This document shows, one piece after another, positions 8,174-19,078 of a stretch of DNA of 64,000 bases. Under the pieces are notes generated by a model. That model ran no database searches. It was not told the origin of the DNA and saw nothing but the letters and a program-made list of their open reading frames with translations. Location of the stretch: contig CAZQVN010000006.1 of the NCBI GenBank assembly GCA_964596775.1, positions 66,843 through 130,842 of the forward strand, given 5' to 3'. Source of the stretch: CAZQVN01 sp964596775. Its GTDB lineage: Bacteria > Eisenbacteria > RBG-16-71-46 > JABDJR01 > JAWXBZ01. Each line of letters opens with the position of its first letter. The stretch's first letter is position 1. The translations under genes and the position numbers were made by a program.

Positions 8174-9181
8174 ATGACTCCGAAAAATCTGATTCCGTCG
8201 CTTCTGCTGGCCGGGTGCCTGCTGGTTCCGGGCAGCGCCATGGCGGACACCGCCGCCATGGCGGACACCGCCGCCGGCGCGGACACATGGACCGCGGTGC
8301 CCCTGCCGGACGGCACGCTGATGTACGTCCGCTACGGGGAACCGGGAGGCGTCCGGATTCAGAGCGGCTCGGCGGATACCGATTCGGCCCGGTCGGCGAC
8401 CGACGCGGAAACCGCGGCGGCTTCGTCCGCGGCTGAAGCGGTCGAGGCTTTCGGATCGGACATGACGGAGGAAAATCTCGCCCGGGTCCGCGCGGTTCTT
8501 CGGGAAGAACTGGCCAAGCTGCCGCCCGGCGCGGCGGTGCCGCGCGGATGGCTCGACCTGGCCTACGGGGAACATCTCTCCGGGAGCGGACGCAGCGTCA
8601 TCGTGGATCGCGCCCCGCCTCCGGCACCTCCCAGGGTCACGGTGGTGGCTCCGCCGGCCTCCGGCGAGGGGAAGGACGGGACGCCTCCGGCGTCCGATGC
8701 CGCTCCCTCCACCGGCACGGCGGTCGTGCCTTCCGCGGAAACGCGGACTCCGCCGCCCCCGGAACGAGCCGTGGAAACGCGGATCATCCGGGAGCAGTTC
8801 CTCGAGGGCGGACTGTTCAGGACGAACCTGATTCTCTTCGAGACGAACAGGGCGGACCTGCTTCCCTATTCGCAGGACCTGTTGAAAACCATCGGCGGCG
8901 TCCTCGACGAGTTTCCGGGAGTCCGCGTCCGGGTCGAGGGGCATACGGATCACCGTGGCTCCTCCGAGCACAACCTGCTTCTCAGCCGGCGCAGGGCCGA
9001 GTCGGTCCGCGCGTTCCTGACAAGCAACACCTCTCTTGCCGCGGACCGGATCGAGGCGGTCGGTTACGGCGAGGACCAGCCGGTCACGCCGGGCGACAGC
9101 CCGACGGAGCTGGCGCTCAACCGGCGGGTCGAGTTCCGCATCCTCAACCCCGAAGTACTGAAGAAGACGACGCAGGAGTAG
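8174..9181 (+). CDS. OmpA-family peptidoglycan-binding lipo/outer-membrane protein
   Basis: A 335-residue exported protein. The signal peptide occupies residues 1-24 and is followed by a duplicated MADTAA hexapeptide. Residues 39-64 (AVPLPDGTLMYVRYGEPGGV) repeat the motif seen in the preceding barrel protein. A Pro/Ala/Thr-rich linker spans about 140-215. The C-terminal OmpA domain (about 222-330) has the diagnostic peptidoglycan-binding pattern NRADLLPYSQ, VEGHTDHRGSSEHN, LSRRRAESVRAFL and NRRVEFRI. It probably ties the outer membrane to the cell wall. It follows the barrel gene by 23 bases behind a GAGG ribosome-binding site, so the two are likely co-expressed and may interact through the shared motif. 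Confidence 0.88.
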   Translation: MTPKNLIPSLLLAGCLLVPGSAMADTAAMADTAAGADTWTAVPLPDGTLMYVRYGEPGGVRIQSGSADTDSARSATDAETAAASSAAEAVEAFGSDMTEENLARVRAVLREELAKLPPGAAVPRGWLDLAYGEHLSGSGRSVIVDRAPPPAPPRVTVVAPPASGEGKDGTPPASDAAPSTGTAVVPSAETRTPPPPERAVETRIIREQFLEGGLFRTNLILFETNRADLLPYSQDLLKTIGGVLDEFPGVRVRVEGHTDHRGSSEHNLLLSRRRAESVRAFLTSNTSLAADRIEAVGYGEDQPVTPGDSPTELALNRRVEFRILNPEVLKKTTQE

Positions 9182-9185
9182 GTAC

Positions 9186-9398
9186 ATGAAGAATCTCAAG
9201 ATCGGCATGGCGCTGTTTCTGCTGCTCCTGATCCTCACCGTCGTGATCCAGAACACCGGCGGTGTCCATCTCCGCTTTCTCGCCTGGAAAGTGCAGATGT
9301 CCCTGGTCCAGGTGATCAGCCTCACGTTCCTGGCCGGGTTCGGGTTCGGACTGCTCACCGCCGCGATCTTCCGCGTCACCCGGAAACGCCCCCAGTAA
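9186..9398 (+). CDS. LapA-domain (DUF1049) inner-membrane protein
   Basis: A 70-residue protein with two transmembrane helices (about residues 7-24 and 40-60) joined by a short loop containing the family pattern QNTGGVHLRFLAWKVQMSL, typical of LapA (DUF1049) proteins. In Enterobacteria LapA takes part in regulating lipopolysaccharide assembly. The length fits the family's two-helix core; the cytoplasmic coiled coil of longer members is missing. It starts four bases after the OmpA stop and is probably the last gene of the envelope operon. Confidence 0.8.
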   Translation: MKNLKIGMALFLLLLILTVVIQNTGGVHLRFLAWKVQMSLVQVISLTFLAGFGFGLLTAAIFRVTRKRPQ

Positions 9399-9588
9399 CG
9401 CTCGCTCTTCCCTGCCCCGGACGTTCGAAGGACCGCCCCTTGCTCCGGGCGCCCCGGAATCGCTCCGGGAGCCCGCGTGGCACGGTTCCGGCTCCGCTCC
9501 CCTTGCTCTCGACTTCCCTTTGGCCCATTATTCCGGGGCTCAATTCCCCGCACAGTCCGCAATTCATTTCCGTATAGAGGAGTGTTTC

Positions 9589-11268
<1,680 letters not shown>

Positions 11269-11356
11269 TCCGGAACCTCGCGCCCGTTGCCGCCGCCGCG
11301 GATCTCGAACGGAACGCGGTACCGGACCGGGAACTCGACAGCGAAACAGGGTCAAA

Positions 11357-11390
11357 TGGCCGGATCGGCGGAACGCAGCCGATCCGGCCA
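11357..11390 (+). terminator. strong hairpin, probable terminator of ettA
   Basis: A perfect 13-bp stem (11357-11369 with 11378-11390) closes an 8-base loop 89 bases after the ettA stop. The following bases are AGTTGTTGAG rather than a clean T-run, so the efficiency is uncertain. The 11269-11624 intergenic stretch otherwise holds only a small 7-bp hairpin at 11413-11432 and no credible gene. Confidence 0.6.
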
Positions 11391-11624
11391 AGTTGTTGAG
11401 TGACGTAACGTTGGACGCATACAGGTGCGTCCGATGCCCCTCCTGCGCCGTACGCCGGCGCCCTCAGGCGTTCGCAACCAAGCCACAAGCCCTTGTGATG
11501 CAGCCACTTATGGCCATCCGACATACGCCCCGGCGCCGGGGCACAAGCCTTGCACTCCCGAACGGCGGGTACAGGTCCGAATCACAACGGAGAGCGTATG
11601 CCGGGAAGCAGGATACTCGTAACG

Positions 11625-12403
11625 ATGAAAGCCAGGGTTCTGATCACGGCATTGCTGTCGTCCCTGGTCGTCGTCTGGGCCGGCTGCTCAGACAACGTGC
11701 GCGTTACGGGTCCGGAAGGAACTCTCTCGTCCGCACAACCTCAGCTCAACGGTGGGCACATCGGGGGTGGCAACGGGATCAACCATGTTCCGGGCAGTGG
11801 CGGTTCCGGCAGCGGCGGTTCCGGCTCCATCGGAACGGGTTCCACATCCGGCCAGATCGTCCGGATCGNNNNNNNNNNNNNNNNNNNNNNNNNNNNNNNN
11901 NNNNNNNNNNNNNNNNNNNNNNNNNNNNNNNNNNNNNNNNNNNNNNNNNNNNNNNNNNNNNNNNNNNNTCCGGCCAGATCGTCCGGATCGAAACCATCAG
12001 CGCGGCCGAAGGCGGAACGATCAGCTTCGGCGTGTCCACGCTCTGGTTCTCCGCGGGTGCGCTGGACAAGGACACGGAAATCAAGGCCGTCGATGTCAGC
12101 GCCGTCCGCGGTTATCCGTGCGTGGAACTCTACCCGGAGGGGATCCAGTTCAAGAATCCGGTGACCCTGAAAACCAGGGTTCCGGCGGGAACCCGCCCGT
12201 CGGAGTGCCGCATGTGGTGGTGGGGCGACGACAAGTCCGGCGCCCACTCATGGATCGACATCGGCGGTACGGTGTCCGCGGACGGCCGCTGGATCACCGT
12301 GCAGCTCGAACACTTTTCCACGTACGCGCCGGGCAAGGCGGGCTGGTGGAAGCCCGCCAATCCCTTCGACCGGCCGAACGCAGAGAGCGACCGGAGGCCA
12401 TGA
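11625..12403 (+). CDS. exported lipoprotein with ZU5-like beta domain (interrupted by assembly gap)
   Basis: The gene is split by 100 Ns at 11869-11968. Reading from ATG 11625, residues 1-20 form a lipoprotein signal peptide ending VVWAGC (Cys at about 21), followed by a Gly/Ser-rich linker. The same 22 bases occur immediately before (11847-11868) and after (11969-11990) the gap, each encoding SGQIVRI. Collapsing the duplicate and removing the Ns gives an uninterrupted 218-residue frame. The second half (GGTISFGVSTLWFSAGAL, later YPEGIQFKNPVTL) resembles ZU5-like beta-sandwich domains of surface proteins of this bacterial group. The stop overlaps the next start by four bases (ATGA). The function is unknown. 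Confidence 0.7.
11869..11968. other. assembly gap (100 N) flanked by identical 22-mers
   Basis: A run of exactly 100 Ns, the conventional placeholder for a gap of unknown size. The 22 bases on each side are identical and in matching codon phase, so the contigs probably overlap and no sequence is missing. Confidence 0.95.
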
Positions 12404-13143
12404 ACCGGATCAAGGGAGATCTGCGCACGGCCGTCTATGCGGGCCTGGTCATCGCAGCCGGAGGTCTGATCCTCGGCTGGAACCTTCGCGGAATCGAATT
12501 TTCCGCGCTGTTCCTCACCTGGTTTCTGGCCTGCCTCGCCGGTGAAATCTTCTGGTTCAGGACACCGACCGGGCGGGGAACGATCAGCATGGCCCTGACG
12601 ATGAACCTCGCGGCCGTGCTGATCCTCGAGCCCGCCACGGCGTTCGCGGCGATCGGGCTCTCGACGCTCGTTGCCGGCCTGTATCCGCACCGGCGGCCGG
12701 CGCATCGCGCGCTGTTCAATGCGGCACAGTCGGTCGTCGCCGCCTCGGCGGCCTTTCTGGTCCTGGGGCTGGCAAGCCCCGCTCCGGACCGCCTGAGCAT
12801 CATGAACGAGCAGACCACGTGGCTCGCCCTGTTCGCGGCGGGTCTCGCCTTCTTCGCGGTGAACACCGGTATCGTGGCCGGCGTGATCGCATTCCAGGAA
12901 AGGCAGTCCCTGTTCAGGGCCTGGAAGGACAACTACGGATACGGCTTCGAGCTGGCCAGTACGCTGGCACTGATCTCCCTGACCGGTTTCGTGGAGATGG
13001 CCTACCGGCAGATGGGATCCATCTCGATCCTGTTCCTGCTCCCGATCCTGGCCGTGCTCTGGTGGAGTTCCGACCGGGAAGCCCGGATGCTCGGCGTGCC
13101 GGAACAGACCGGTGGGGAGGAACCCCTGCGCAAGGCGGGTTAG
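12400..13143 (+). CDS. multi-pass membrane protein resembling the sensor region of HD-GYP/GGDEF proteins
   Basis: A 247-residue integral membrane protein with six or seven hydrophobic helices (about residues 13-30, 36-55, 65-85, 90-110, 115-130, 145-170, 180-225) and a short soluble tail. The pattern (a WFLACLAGEIFWF helix, then a TMNLAAVLIL helix and a conserved YPHRRP loop) resembles the membrane sensor module found at the N-terminus of some HD-GYP and GGDEF signalling proteins, but no output domain follows. It overlaps the lipoprotein gene by four bases (ATGA at 12400), so a membrane complex of the two is plausible. Its last codons lie in the first unit of an imperfect tandem repeat. Confidence 0.6.
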   Translation: MNRIKGDLRTAVYAGLVIAAGGLILGWNLRGIEFSALFLTWFLACLAGEIFWFRTPTGRGTISMALTMNLAAVLILEPATAFAAIGLSTLVAGLYPHRRPAHRALFNAAQSVVAASAAFLVLGLASPAPDRLSIMNEQTTWLALFAAGLAFFAVNTGIVAGVIAFQERQSLFRAWKDNYGYGFELASTLALISLTGFVEMAYRQMGSISILFLLPILAVLWWSSDREARMLGVPEQTGGEEPLRKAG

Positions 13144-13206
13144 GCGGGCGCCGGGGAACCTCCGCGCAGGGCGGGCGAGGCGGCGCCGGGGCACCCCTGC
13201 GCCGGC
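13117..13206. repeat. imperfect ~36-bp tandem repeat, about 2.4 copies
   Basis: Units start near 13121, 13157 and 13192, each beginning AACC/CACC followed by a CGCGCAGGGCGGGC-like core and ending GGCGCC. The first unit encodes the C-terminus of the membrane protein; the rest fill the spacer between two convergent genes. The GC-rich units can also fold into hairpins, so the array may help transcription stop. Confidence 0.55.
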
Positions 13207-13216
13207 GGCCCGGCCG

Positions 13217-13918
13217 TCAGAACGGATTCGTCGCGAACACCGCAAGCTCGGGAATGAAGCCACGACTGTCCATCGACAGCACGGAGACGACGGCATCGGC
13301 GATCTCCACCCCGCGCAGTTTCTTCTCCGACTCCTGCTGCGTGAAACCCGCGTTTTCGGCGAACCGCGTCATCACCTCGCTGGGATTGATGAGCATGACC
13401 CGGATGTCGTGACGGCGCAGCTCGTCGCGCCAGCATTCCGTCATTCCCCGCAGCGCGAACTTGGAGGCGGAGTAGGCCGTGCTCCGCGAGCCCCCCTTGA
13501 GCCCCGAAGTGGAGGAAATGTTGACGATGTTTCCGGACTTGGCGGAAAGAAAGTGCGGCACGGCCGCCCGGGCCATGAACATCGCTCCGGTCACGTTCAC
13601 GTCGAACACTTTCCGGAACCGGGCCGTGTCCATGTCGGCCAGCGGCGCAAAGTACCCGATGCCGGCATTGTTGACGAGGACGTCGATCCCTCCGAACTCC
13701 CGGACCACCGCGGCCACGGTTTCGTTCGCGTCCTTCTCGTTGCTGACGTCGCCGGGCAGGGCCAGCGCCCCGATGTCCCTTGCCGCCTTTTCGAGGCGGT
13801 CCCGGTTCCGGGCCATCAGCGCCACCCGCGCCCCCCGCTCCGCCAGTGCCCGGCCGATCGCCAGACCGATCCCGTCGCTTCCGCCGGTGACCAGCACCCG
13901 GCTTCCCTTGATTTCCAT
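13217..13918 (-). CDS. short-chain dehydrogenase/reductase (SDR)
   Basis: A 233-residue cytosolic NAD(P)-dependent oxidoreductase of the classical SDR family. It has the nucleotide-binding motif TGGSDGIG (about residues 9-16), the NNAG structural motif, the catalytic Ser in NISSTSG, and YSASK containing the catalytic Tyr and Lys. The ARNR segment after the second strand is compatible with NADP(H) preference. The substrate cannot be predicted. The ATG at 13918 is preferred over an upstream in-frame start at 13945 because a GGAGGAGG ribosome-binding site sits directly before it. The gene is divergent from the aminotransferase, with only 29 bases between start codons. Confidence 0.9.
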   Translation of the reverse strand: MEIKGSRVLVTGGSDGIGLAIGRALAERGARVALMARNRDRLEKAARDIGALALPGDVSNEKDANETVAAVVREFGGIDVLVNNAGIGYFAPLADMDTARFRKVFDVNVTGAMFMARAAVPHFLSAKSGNIVNISSTSGLKGGSRSTAYSASKFALRGMTECWRDELRRHDIRVMLINPSEVMTRFAENAGFTQQESEKKLRGVEIADAVVSVLSMDSRGFIPELAVFATNPF

Positions 13919-13947
13919 GTATCCTCCTCCGTTGCTATCCTGCATCC

Positions 13948-15096
13948 ATGTTTTCGCGGCGCCTGCCCTGTGACTTTCCCCTGAACGAACTCGCGGAACG
14001 CGCGCTGCTCCGGAAGGAGCGCGGCGCGCCGCTGATCGACCTGACCGTTTCCAATCCGACCCGGATCGACCTCGACGTTCCCCCGCCCCCTCCGCTCCGA
14101 ACCGGGGACTACGACCCCGATCCGGCCGGTTCGCACCGGGCGCGCGAAGCCGTTGCCGGTTACTACGCGGACCGGGGCGCCCGCGTGGCCCCGGAAGAGA
14201 TCATCCTCACCGCCAGCACCAGCGAGGCCTACGCGCACCTCTTCCGGCTGCTCGGTGATCCCGGCGACGACTTCCTCGTTCCCGCGCCGAGCTACCCGTT
14301 GTTCGGCCCGCTGGCCGACCTGGAGGGCATCGTCCTCCGCCCCTATCCCCTGCTGCATGACGGCCGCTGGTGGCTCGACTTCGAGCGCTTCGACGCGGCG
14401 CTCACACCGCGCACGCGCGGCATCATCGTCGTCAATCCCAACAATCCGACCGGGTCGTTCCTCGATCTCCGGGAGTCGGAGCGCATCGAACGGGCGGCGG
14501 CGGATCGCCGGGCGGCCCTGATCGTCGACGAAGTCTTCGGCGATTTCGTCCTGGACGCCCCGGATCGCCGCCCCACTTTTGCCGGGTCGGACCGTGGCCT
14601 GACGTTCACGCTGTCCGGCCTGTCCAAGGTCTGCGGCCTGCCCCAGCTCAAGCTCGCCTGGATCGTCGTCTCCGGCGAGCCCGGACTGAAGCGGCGGGCG
14701 GTGAACGGCCTTCACTGGATCGCCGACGCGTTTCTCTCGGTCGGGTCCCCGGTGCAGGACGCGCTTCCGGAGCTTCTGTCCGGGCGCCACGCGTTCCAGC
14801 AGTCGGTCCTGGCGCGGGTCCGGGACAACCTCGAGTTCCTCCGGGATCGAGCCGCGGGTTCGCGCGTTTCGGTTCTCGTTCCCCAGGCGGGCTGGTCCGC
14901 CGTTCTGCGGCTGCCGCGTACCCGAACGGAGACGGAGTGGTGCGTGGAATTCCTGGAACGGGGCGTCCAGATCCACCCCGGACACTTCTACGATTGCGCC
15001 GGCGAGGCCTGGGGGGTCGTGAGCCTGCTCCCGCCCGAAACGGAGTTCCGGGCGGGAGCGGAGATTCTCTTCGCGGCTGTGGACGCTAGTCCTTGA
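13948..15096 (+). CDS. pyridoxal-phosphate aminotransferase, class I/II
   Basis: A 382-residue fold-type I aminotransferase. Visible motifs are the N-terminal LTVSNPTRID (substrate carboxylate region), TASTSEAY (cofactor phosphate contact), NPNNPTGS with the cofactor ring-stacking/contact Asn, DEVFGDF with the Asp that contacts the pyridine nitrogen, and SGLSKVCGLPQLKLAW containing the Schiff-base lysine. The length suits the family, somewhat shorter than AspC. Amino-acid specificity is not evident. It starts 29 bases from the divergent SDR gene and its 3' end overlaps the convergent gene by 11 bases. Confidence 0.88.
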   Translation: MFSRRLPCDFPLNELAERALLRKERGAPLIDLTVSNPTRIDLDVPPPPPLRTGDYDPDPAGSHRAREAVAGYYADRGARVAPEEIILTASTSEAYAHLFRLLGDPGDDFLVPAPSYPLFGPLADLEGIVLRPYPLLHDGRWWLDFERFDAALTPRTRGIIVVNPNNPTGSFLDLRESERIERAAADRRAALIVDEVFGDFVLDAPDRRPTFAGSDRGLTFTLSGLSKVCGLPQLKLAWIVVSGEPGLKRRAVNGLHWIADAFLSVGSPVQDALPELLSGRHAFQQSVLARVRDNLEFLRDRAAGSRVSVLVPQAGWSAVLRLPRTRTETEWCVEFLERGVQIHPGHFYDCAGEAWGVVSLLPPETEFRAGAEILFAAVDASP

Positions 15097-15889
15097 ACAG
15101 GTCCTTCTTCTTGTAGGACGTGTCGACCTCGTACGTGCCGGCCGGGGCATCCTTGTGCGAGATCGATTCGATCTTCGTTTCGCGGACCGCCTTGCCGTCG
15201 TCGAACGAGCGGGTCAGGATCGGAACGCCGTTGAAGGACTCGAAGTCCCTGCTGATCTGGGCCTGGCTCATTCCGAACATGGAGGTCATGTCCTTCATGG
15301 ACGCGGTGAGCGCCTTCATGAACTCCCCGAGCTTTTCGAAGGCGGCAAAGTCCTCCCGCTTGAAACCGGCGTCGGTCCATGACGTGGTCCAGACCTCTTC
15401 CACCTTCACACCGTCCTCCGTCACGTCGTACCGCGTGCAGTTGAAATCGCCGATCTTCTTCGTTTCGCCCGATTTCGTCACGACCCGTTCGGGGGCGGCG
15501 GCCATGGCCGGATTCTTCTTCATCATTTTTTCCATCATCGCGCGCTGCTCGGCCGGAACGCCGGCAAGGGCCTCCTCCATCTGGGCCCTGACCTCCTTCA
15601 TTTTCGCGGCGAGCTTTTCCATCGCTTCCCTGTCGATGGCCGTGTATTCCTTCTTCTTGTCGCTGATGAAGTAGACCGTTTCGAGATCGCCCCGGAAAAT
15701 GACCCGACCGTCGTCCTTGGAATCGGCGGCCGAGCTTCCGCTGAAGCGGTCCTTGCCCATCATCATGGTTCCCGTCGTCGTTTCCGGCTTCGACTTGAGT
15801 TTCGTCGTCGACGTGACGATCTCGAGGTCCGCGAATGCCGTAGCGGCAAGGCCGGCCGTGAGGGCCGCGGCGATCAGTAGCGCCTTCAT
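15086..15889 (-). CDS. exported DUF4412-like protein
   Basis: A 267-residue protein with a signal peptide (residues 1-20, cleavage after AFA). The mature part begins LEIVTSTTKLKSKP, followed by strand-rich segments (GRVIFRGDLETVYFISDKKKEY), a helical Met/Lys-rich middle (MMEKMMKKNPAMAAAP) and TKKIGDFNCTRYDV. This matches, from memory, the DUF4412 type: periplasmic lipocalin-like proteins measured as 'unsaturated' beta-sheets of unknown function. The ATG at 15889 has an AAAGGAG ribosome-binding site, whereas a longer frame upstream lacks one. The stop codon lies 11 bases inside the convergent aminotransferase gene. Confidence 0.75.
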   Translation of the reverse strand: MKALLIAAALTAGLAATAFADLEIVTSTTKLKSKPETTTGTMMMGKDRFSGSSAADSKDDGRVIFRGDLETVYFISDKKKEYTAIDREAMEKLAAKMKEVRAQMEEALAGVPAEQRAMMEKMMKKNPAMAAAPERVVTKSGETKKIGDFNCTRYDVTEDGVKVEEVWTTSWTDAGFKREDFAAFEKLGEFMKALTASMKDMTSMFGMSQAQISRDFESFNGVPILTRSFDDGKAVRETKIESISHKDAPAGTYEVDTSYKKKDLFKD

Positions 15890-15930
15890 GTGATCTCCTT
15901 TCGGATGTCTCGAATCGGGGGCGAAGCGGA

Positions 15931-16536
<606 letters not shown>

Positions 16537-16609
16537 GGAAAAACCTCCTGATTGCAATGTGGATGTGTCCGACCTGGTGTCGGAATTGGTGTTGAGAACC
16601 GGGGAGCCC

Positions 16610-16638
16610 AGTATAGCGAATGGGTCAAAACCTTGCAA
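16610..16638 (-). promoter_or_regulatory. sigma-70 promoter of superoxide dismutase gene
   Basis: Read on the minus strand, TTGCAA (16638-16633) and TATACT (16615-16610) are separated by exactly 17 bases. The predicted transcription start is near 16603, giving a leader of about 67 bases to the ATG at 16536. Confidence 0.6.
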
Positions 16639-16734
16639 AGCGGCGCCGTTGACCGCCGGGGCGCCCTGCTGCTAGCGTGCCTCACGGGTCGACGACTTTT
16701 CCACCTGCCGCCGCAAGGCATCCGGGGTCCACAC

Positions 16735-17640
16735 TTGATACGAACCGACACGATTCACCTGCTGGGCATGCCGCAGGACTACGGCCAGACGCTCCGCGGC
16801 GTCGACATGGGATCCTCGGCCATGCGTGTGGCCGGGCTGTGCGAAAAACTCGTCCACCTCGGACTGTCGGTCGTGGATCACGGCGACCTCGACTGCCCGG
16901 TCATGGCCACCCAGAACGAGGGGGAGGAGAAACTCCGGTTTCTTCCGGCCGTGCTGGACGGATCGAAGCACCTCGCCGCCGAGGTTCACAAGCTCGCGGC
17001 GTCGGGAGGTTTTCCGTTCATCATCGGAGGCGACCACTCCGTGTCCATCGGGACCATGGCCGGCCTGGCCGCCGTCGATCCGCGGAGCGGCCTGATCTGG
17101 ATCGACGCTCACGGGGATTTCAACACGCCGGACACGACGCCGTCGGGCAACATCCACGGCATGGCGCTGGCGGTCAACCTCGGCTACGGCGACGAGCGGC
17201 TGACCTCGATCGGCGGGAACCACCCCAAGGCGCTCGAGGCGAACACCGTGCTCGTCGGCGTGCGCGACCTCGATCCGGGCGAGCGGGAGGCGCTGAAGGC
17301 TTCGGACATCACCGTGTTCACGATGCGCGAGGTGGACGAGCTCGGCATGCGCGGCGTCATGGAAAGGGCCATCGTGATCGCCTCGAAGGGGGTATCCCGG
17401 GTGCATCTCTCCTTCGACCTGGATGTCCTCGATCCGGACGAGGCGCCCGGCGTGGGCACTCCGGTCAAGGGGGGCATCACCTACCGGGAGGCCCACCTGG
17501 CCCTCGAGATCCTGGCCGACAGCGGCATCCTGACCTCCATGGAAATGGTGGAGATCAATCCGACGCTCGACGAGCGGAACCTGACCAGCGAACTCGCGGT
17601 AGGGCTGGCGGCCAGCGCGCTGGGGCAGAAGATCTACTAG
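16735..17640 (+). CDS. rocF: arginase
   Basis: A 301-residue ureohydrolase hydrolysing L-arginine to ornithine and urea. The binuclear manganese site is complete: GGDHSV with His101, DAHGDFNT with Asp124, His126 and Asp128, and SFDLDVLDP with the last two Asp ligands. The N-terminal segment GMPQDYGQTLRGVDMGSSAM and VDPDEAPGVGTP loop favour arginase over agmatinase. The start is uncertain: TTG at 16735 gives the usual family N-terminus (IRTDTIHLLGMP), but its ribosome-binding site is weak and the frame stays open upstream into the dismutase promoter. The gene is divergent from superoxide dismutase. Confidence 0.88.
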   Translation: MIRTDTIHLLGMPQDYGQTLRGVDMGSSAMRVAGLCEKLVHLGLSVVDHGDLDCPVMATQNEGEEKLRFLPAVLDGSKHLAAEVHKLAASGGFPFIIGGDHSVSIGTMAGLAAVDPRSGLIWIDAHGDFNTPDTTPSGNIHGMALAVNLGYGDERLTSIGGNHPKALEANTVLVGVRDLDPGEREALKASDITVFTMREVDELGMRGVMERAIVIASKGVSRVHLSFDLDVLDPDEAPGVGTPVKGGITYREAHLALEILADSGILTSMEMVEINPTLDERNLTSELAVGLAASALGQKIY

Positions 17641-17716
17641 AAGGTCTGCTGGGGGTCATCGCGGTGCGCTGCTGGTCACCCGCCGCGTGAAGGACTCCAG
17701 GCGCGACAACGACTTC

Positions 17717-19078
17717 TCAGCCGTCGATCCCGTACTGCTTCATCTTCCGGTACAGCGTCCTGAGACCGATGTCCAGCGACCGCGCCGTCTTCTGCTTGTC
17801 GTAACCGAAGGACTTGAGGTTTTCCTCGATCACCCGGCGCTCCACCTCCTCCATCGTCATCCCCACGCCGATCCGGATCGCGTCCTCCGATCCCGAGGTC
17901 GAGCGGAGGTCGAGGGGCAGGTCGGTCACGTCGAGGGGCTTCCCGTCGCGCCCGAACACGACCATCCCCTCGATCAGGTTGCGCAGTTCGCGCACGTTGC
18001 CGGGCCAGGTGTGCTGCATCAGGATTTCCATCGCTCCCCGGGTCATGCCGCTGACCTTCTTGCGGTTTTCCCCGTTGAACTCTCCGATGAAGTGCTCGAC
18101 GAGCAGCGGAATGTCGGACTTGCGCTCGCGCAGCGGCGGGAGATCGATCACCACCACCTTGAGCCGGTACATGAGGTCCTCGCGGAACTCGCCGGACGCC
18201 ACGAGTTCCTCGATGTCGCGGTTCGTGGCCGCGATCACCCGGACGTCCACTTTCGTGACCTTCGTGGATCCAACCCGCTCCACCTCGCGCTCCTGGAGAA
18301 CCCGGAGGAGCTTCATCTGGACCTCCTGGCTCACTTCCGATATCTCGTCGAGGAAGATCGTGCCCCCGTCGGCGATCTCGAATCGCCCGGCCCGATCCTG
18401 GTCCGCCCCGGTGAACGCCCCCTTCACGTGGCCGAACATCTCGCTTTCGACGATTCCGGGCGACAGGGCCCCGCAGTTCAGGACCACGAACTTCTCGTTG
18501 CGGCGGGGGCTCGCGTGATGGATCGCCTTGGCCACGAGTTCCTTGCCGGTGCCGGTTTCCCCCTGGATGAGCACGGTGGCCCGGCTCGGCGCGATCTGCC
18601 GGATGCGGCTGTACACGTGGATCATCTCGCGGGAATGCCCGGTCAGGCTCGGCAGGCCGTACTTGTGATCGAGCCTTTCCTTGAGATCCGAGTGATCGAG
18701 CACCAGCTTCTGGTGCGACAGGGCGCGCTCGAGGACGACCTTGAGCTTTTCGTAGTTCAGCGGCTTGACCTGGAAGTCGTAGGCCCCCTGCCGCATGGCC
18801 TCGGTGGCCAGCGACAGGTCGAGATCCTTGTCGATGACGATGACGCACACTTCGGGATTCCGCGCCCGGGCGATTTCAAGAAGCCGCATCCCGTCGATCC
18901 GGTGCGCCTTCAGGTCGGTGATCACCGCGTTCACCTGGGTGGAATCCAGAACATTGTAGGCGGACTCGCCGTCCCTGGCCCTCTCCACCTCCATGTTCAG
19001 TTCGTCGGTGAGGATGCCGGTCAGTGTTTCGGCAATGACGTCGTCCCCCTCGACGATCAGGGCACGGGCTCTTTCCAC
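17717..19078 (-). CDS. sigma-54 dependent response regulator (NtrC family)
   Basis: A 453-residue regulator with a receiver domain (1-120; acidic Asp12/Asp13, probable phosphoacceptor Asp55 in VITDLKA, conserved Lys in QVKPL), an AAA+ sigma-54 interaction domain (about 140-370) and a C-terminal Fis-type helix-turn-helix (DKQKTARSLDIGLRTLYRKM). Walker A is GETGTGKE, the sigma-54 contact loop GAFTGA is intact, Walker B is GTIFLDE, and the arginine fingers lie near YRL and RVIAATN. All catalytic features look functional. No histidine kinase gene is adjacent, so the partner is encoded elsewhere. The start is GTG 19078 with a GGAG ribosome-binding site. Confidence 0.92.
   Translation of the reverse strand: MERARALIVEGDDVIAETLTGILTDELNMEVERARDGESAYNVLDSTQVNAVITDLKAHRIDGMRLLEIARARNPEVCVIVIDKDLDLSLATEAMRQGAYDFQVKPLNYEKLKVVLERALSHQKLVLDHSDLKERLDHKYGLPSLTGHSREMIHVYSRIRQIAPSRATVLIQGETGTGKELVAKAIHHASPRRNEKFVVLNCGALSPGIVESEMFGHVKGAFTGADQDRAGRFEIADGGTIFLDEISEVSQEVQMKLLRVLQEREVERVGSTKVTKVDVRVIAATNRDIEELVASGEFREDLMYRLKVVVIDLPPLRERKSDIPLLVEHFIGEFNGENRKKVSGMTRGAMEILMQHTWPGNVRELRNLIEGMVVFGRDGKPLDVTDLPLDLRSTSGSEDAIRIGVGMTMEEVERRVIEENLKSFGYDKQKTARSLDIGLRTLYRKMKQYGIDG

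Noticed and set aside
9478..9494. Sigma-54 promoter upstream of ettA (TGGCACGGTTCCGGCT)
   Set aside because: GG-N10-GC spacing holds, but the -12 element is CGGC rather than TTGC; judged too weak.
11847..11990. Frameshift or pseudogene in the lipoprotein at the N gap
   Set aside because: The frame change is created by the 100-N placeholder; the overlapping 22-mers restore the frame.
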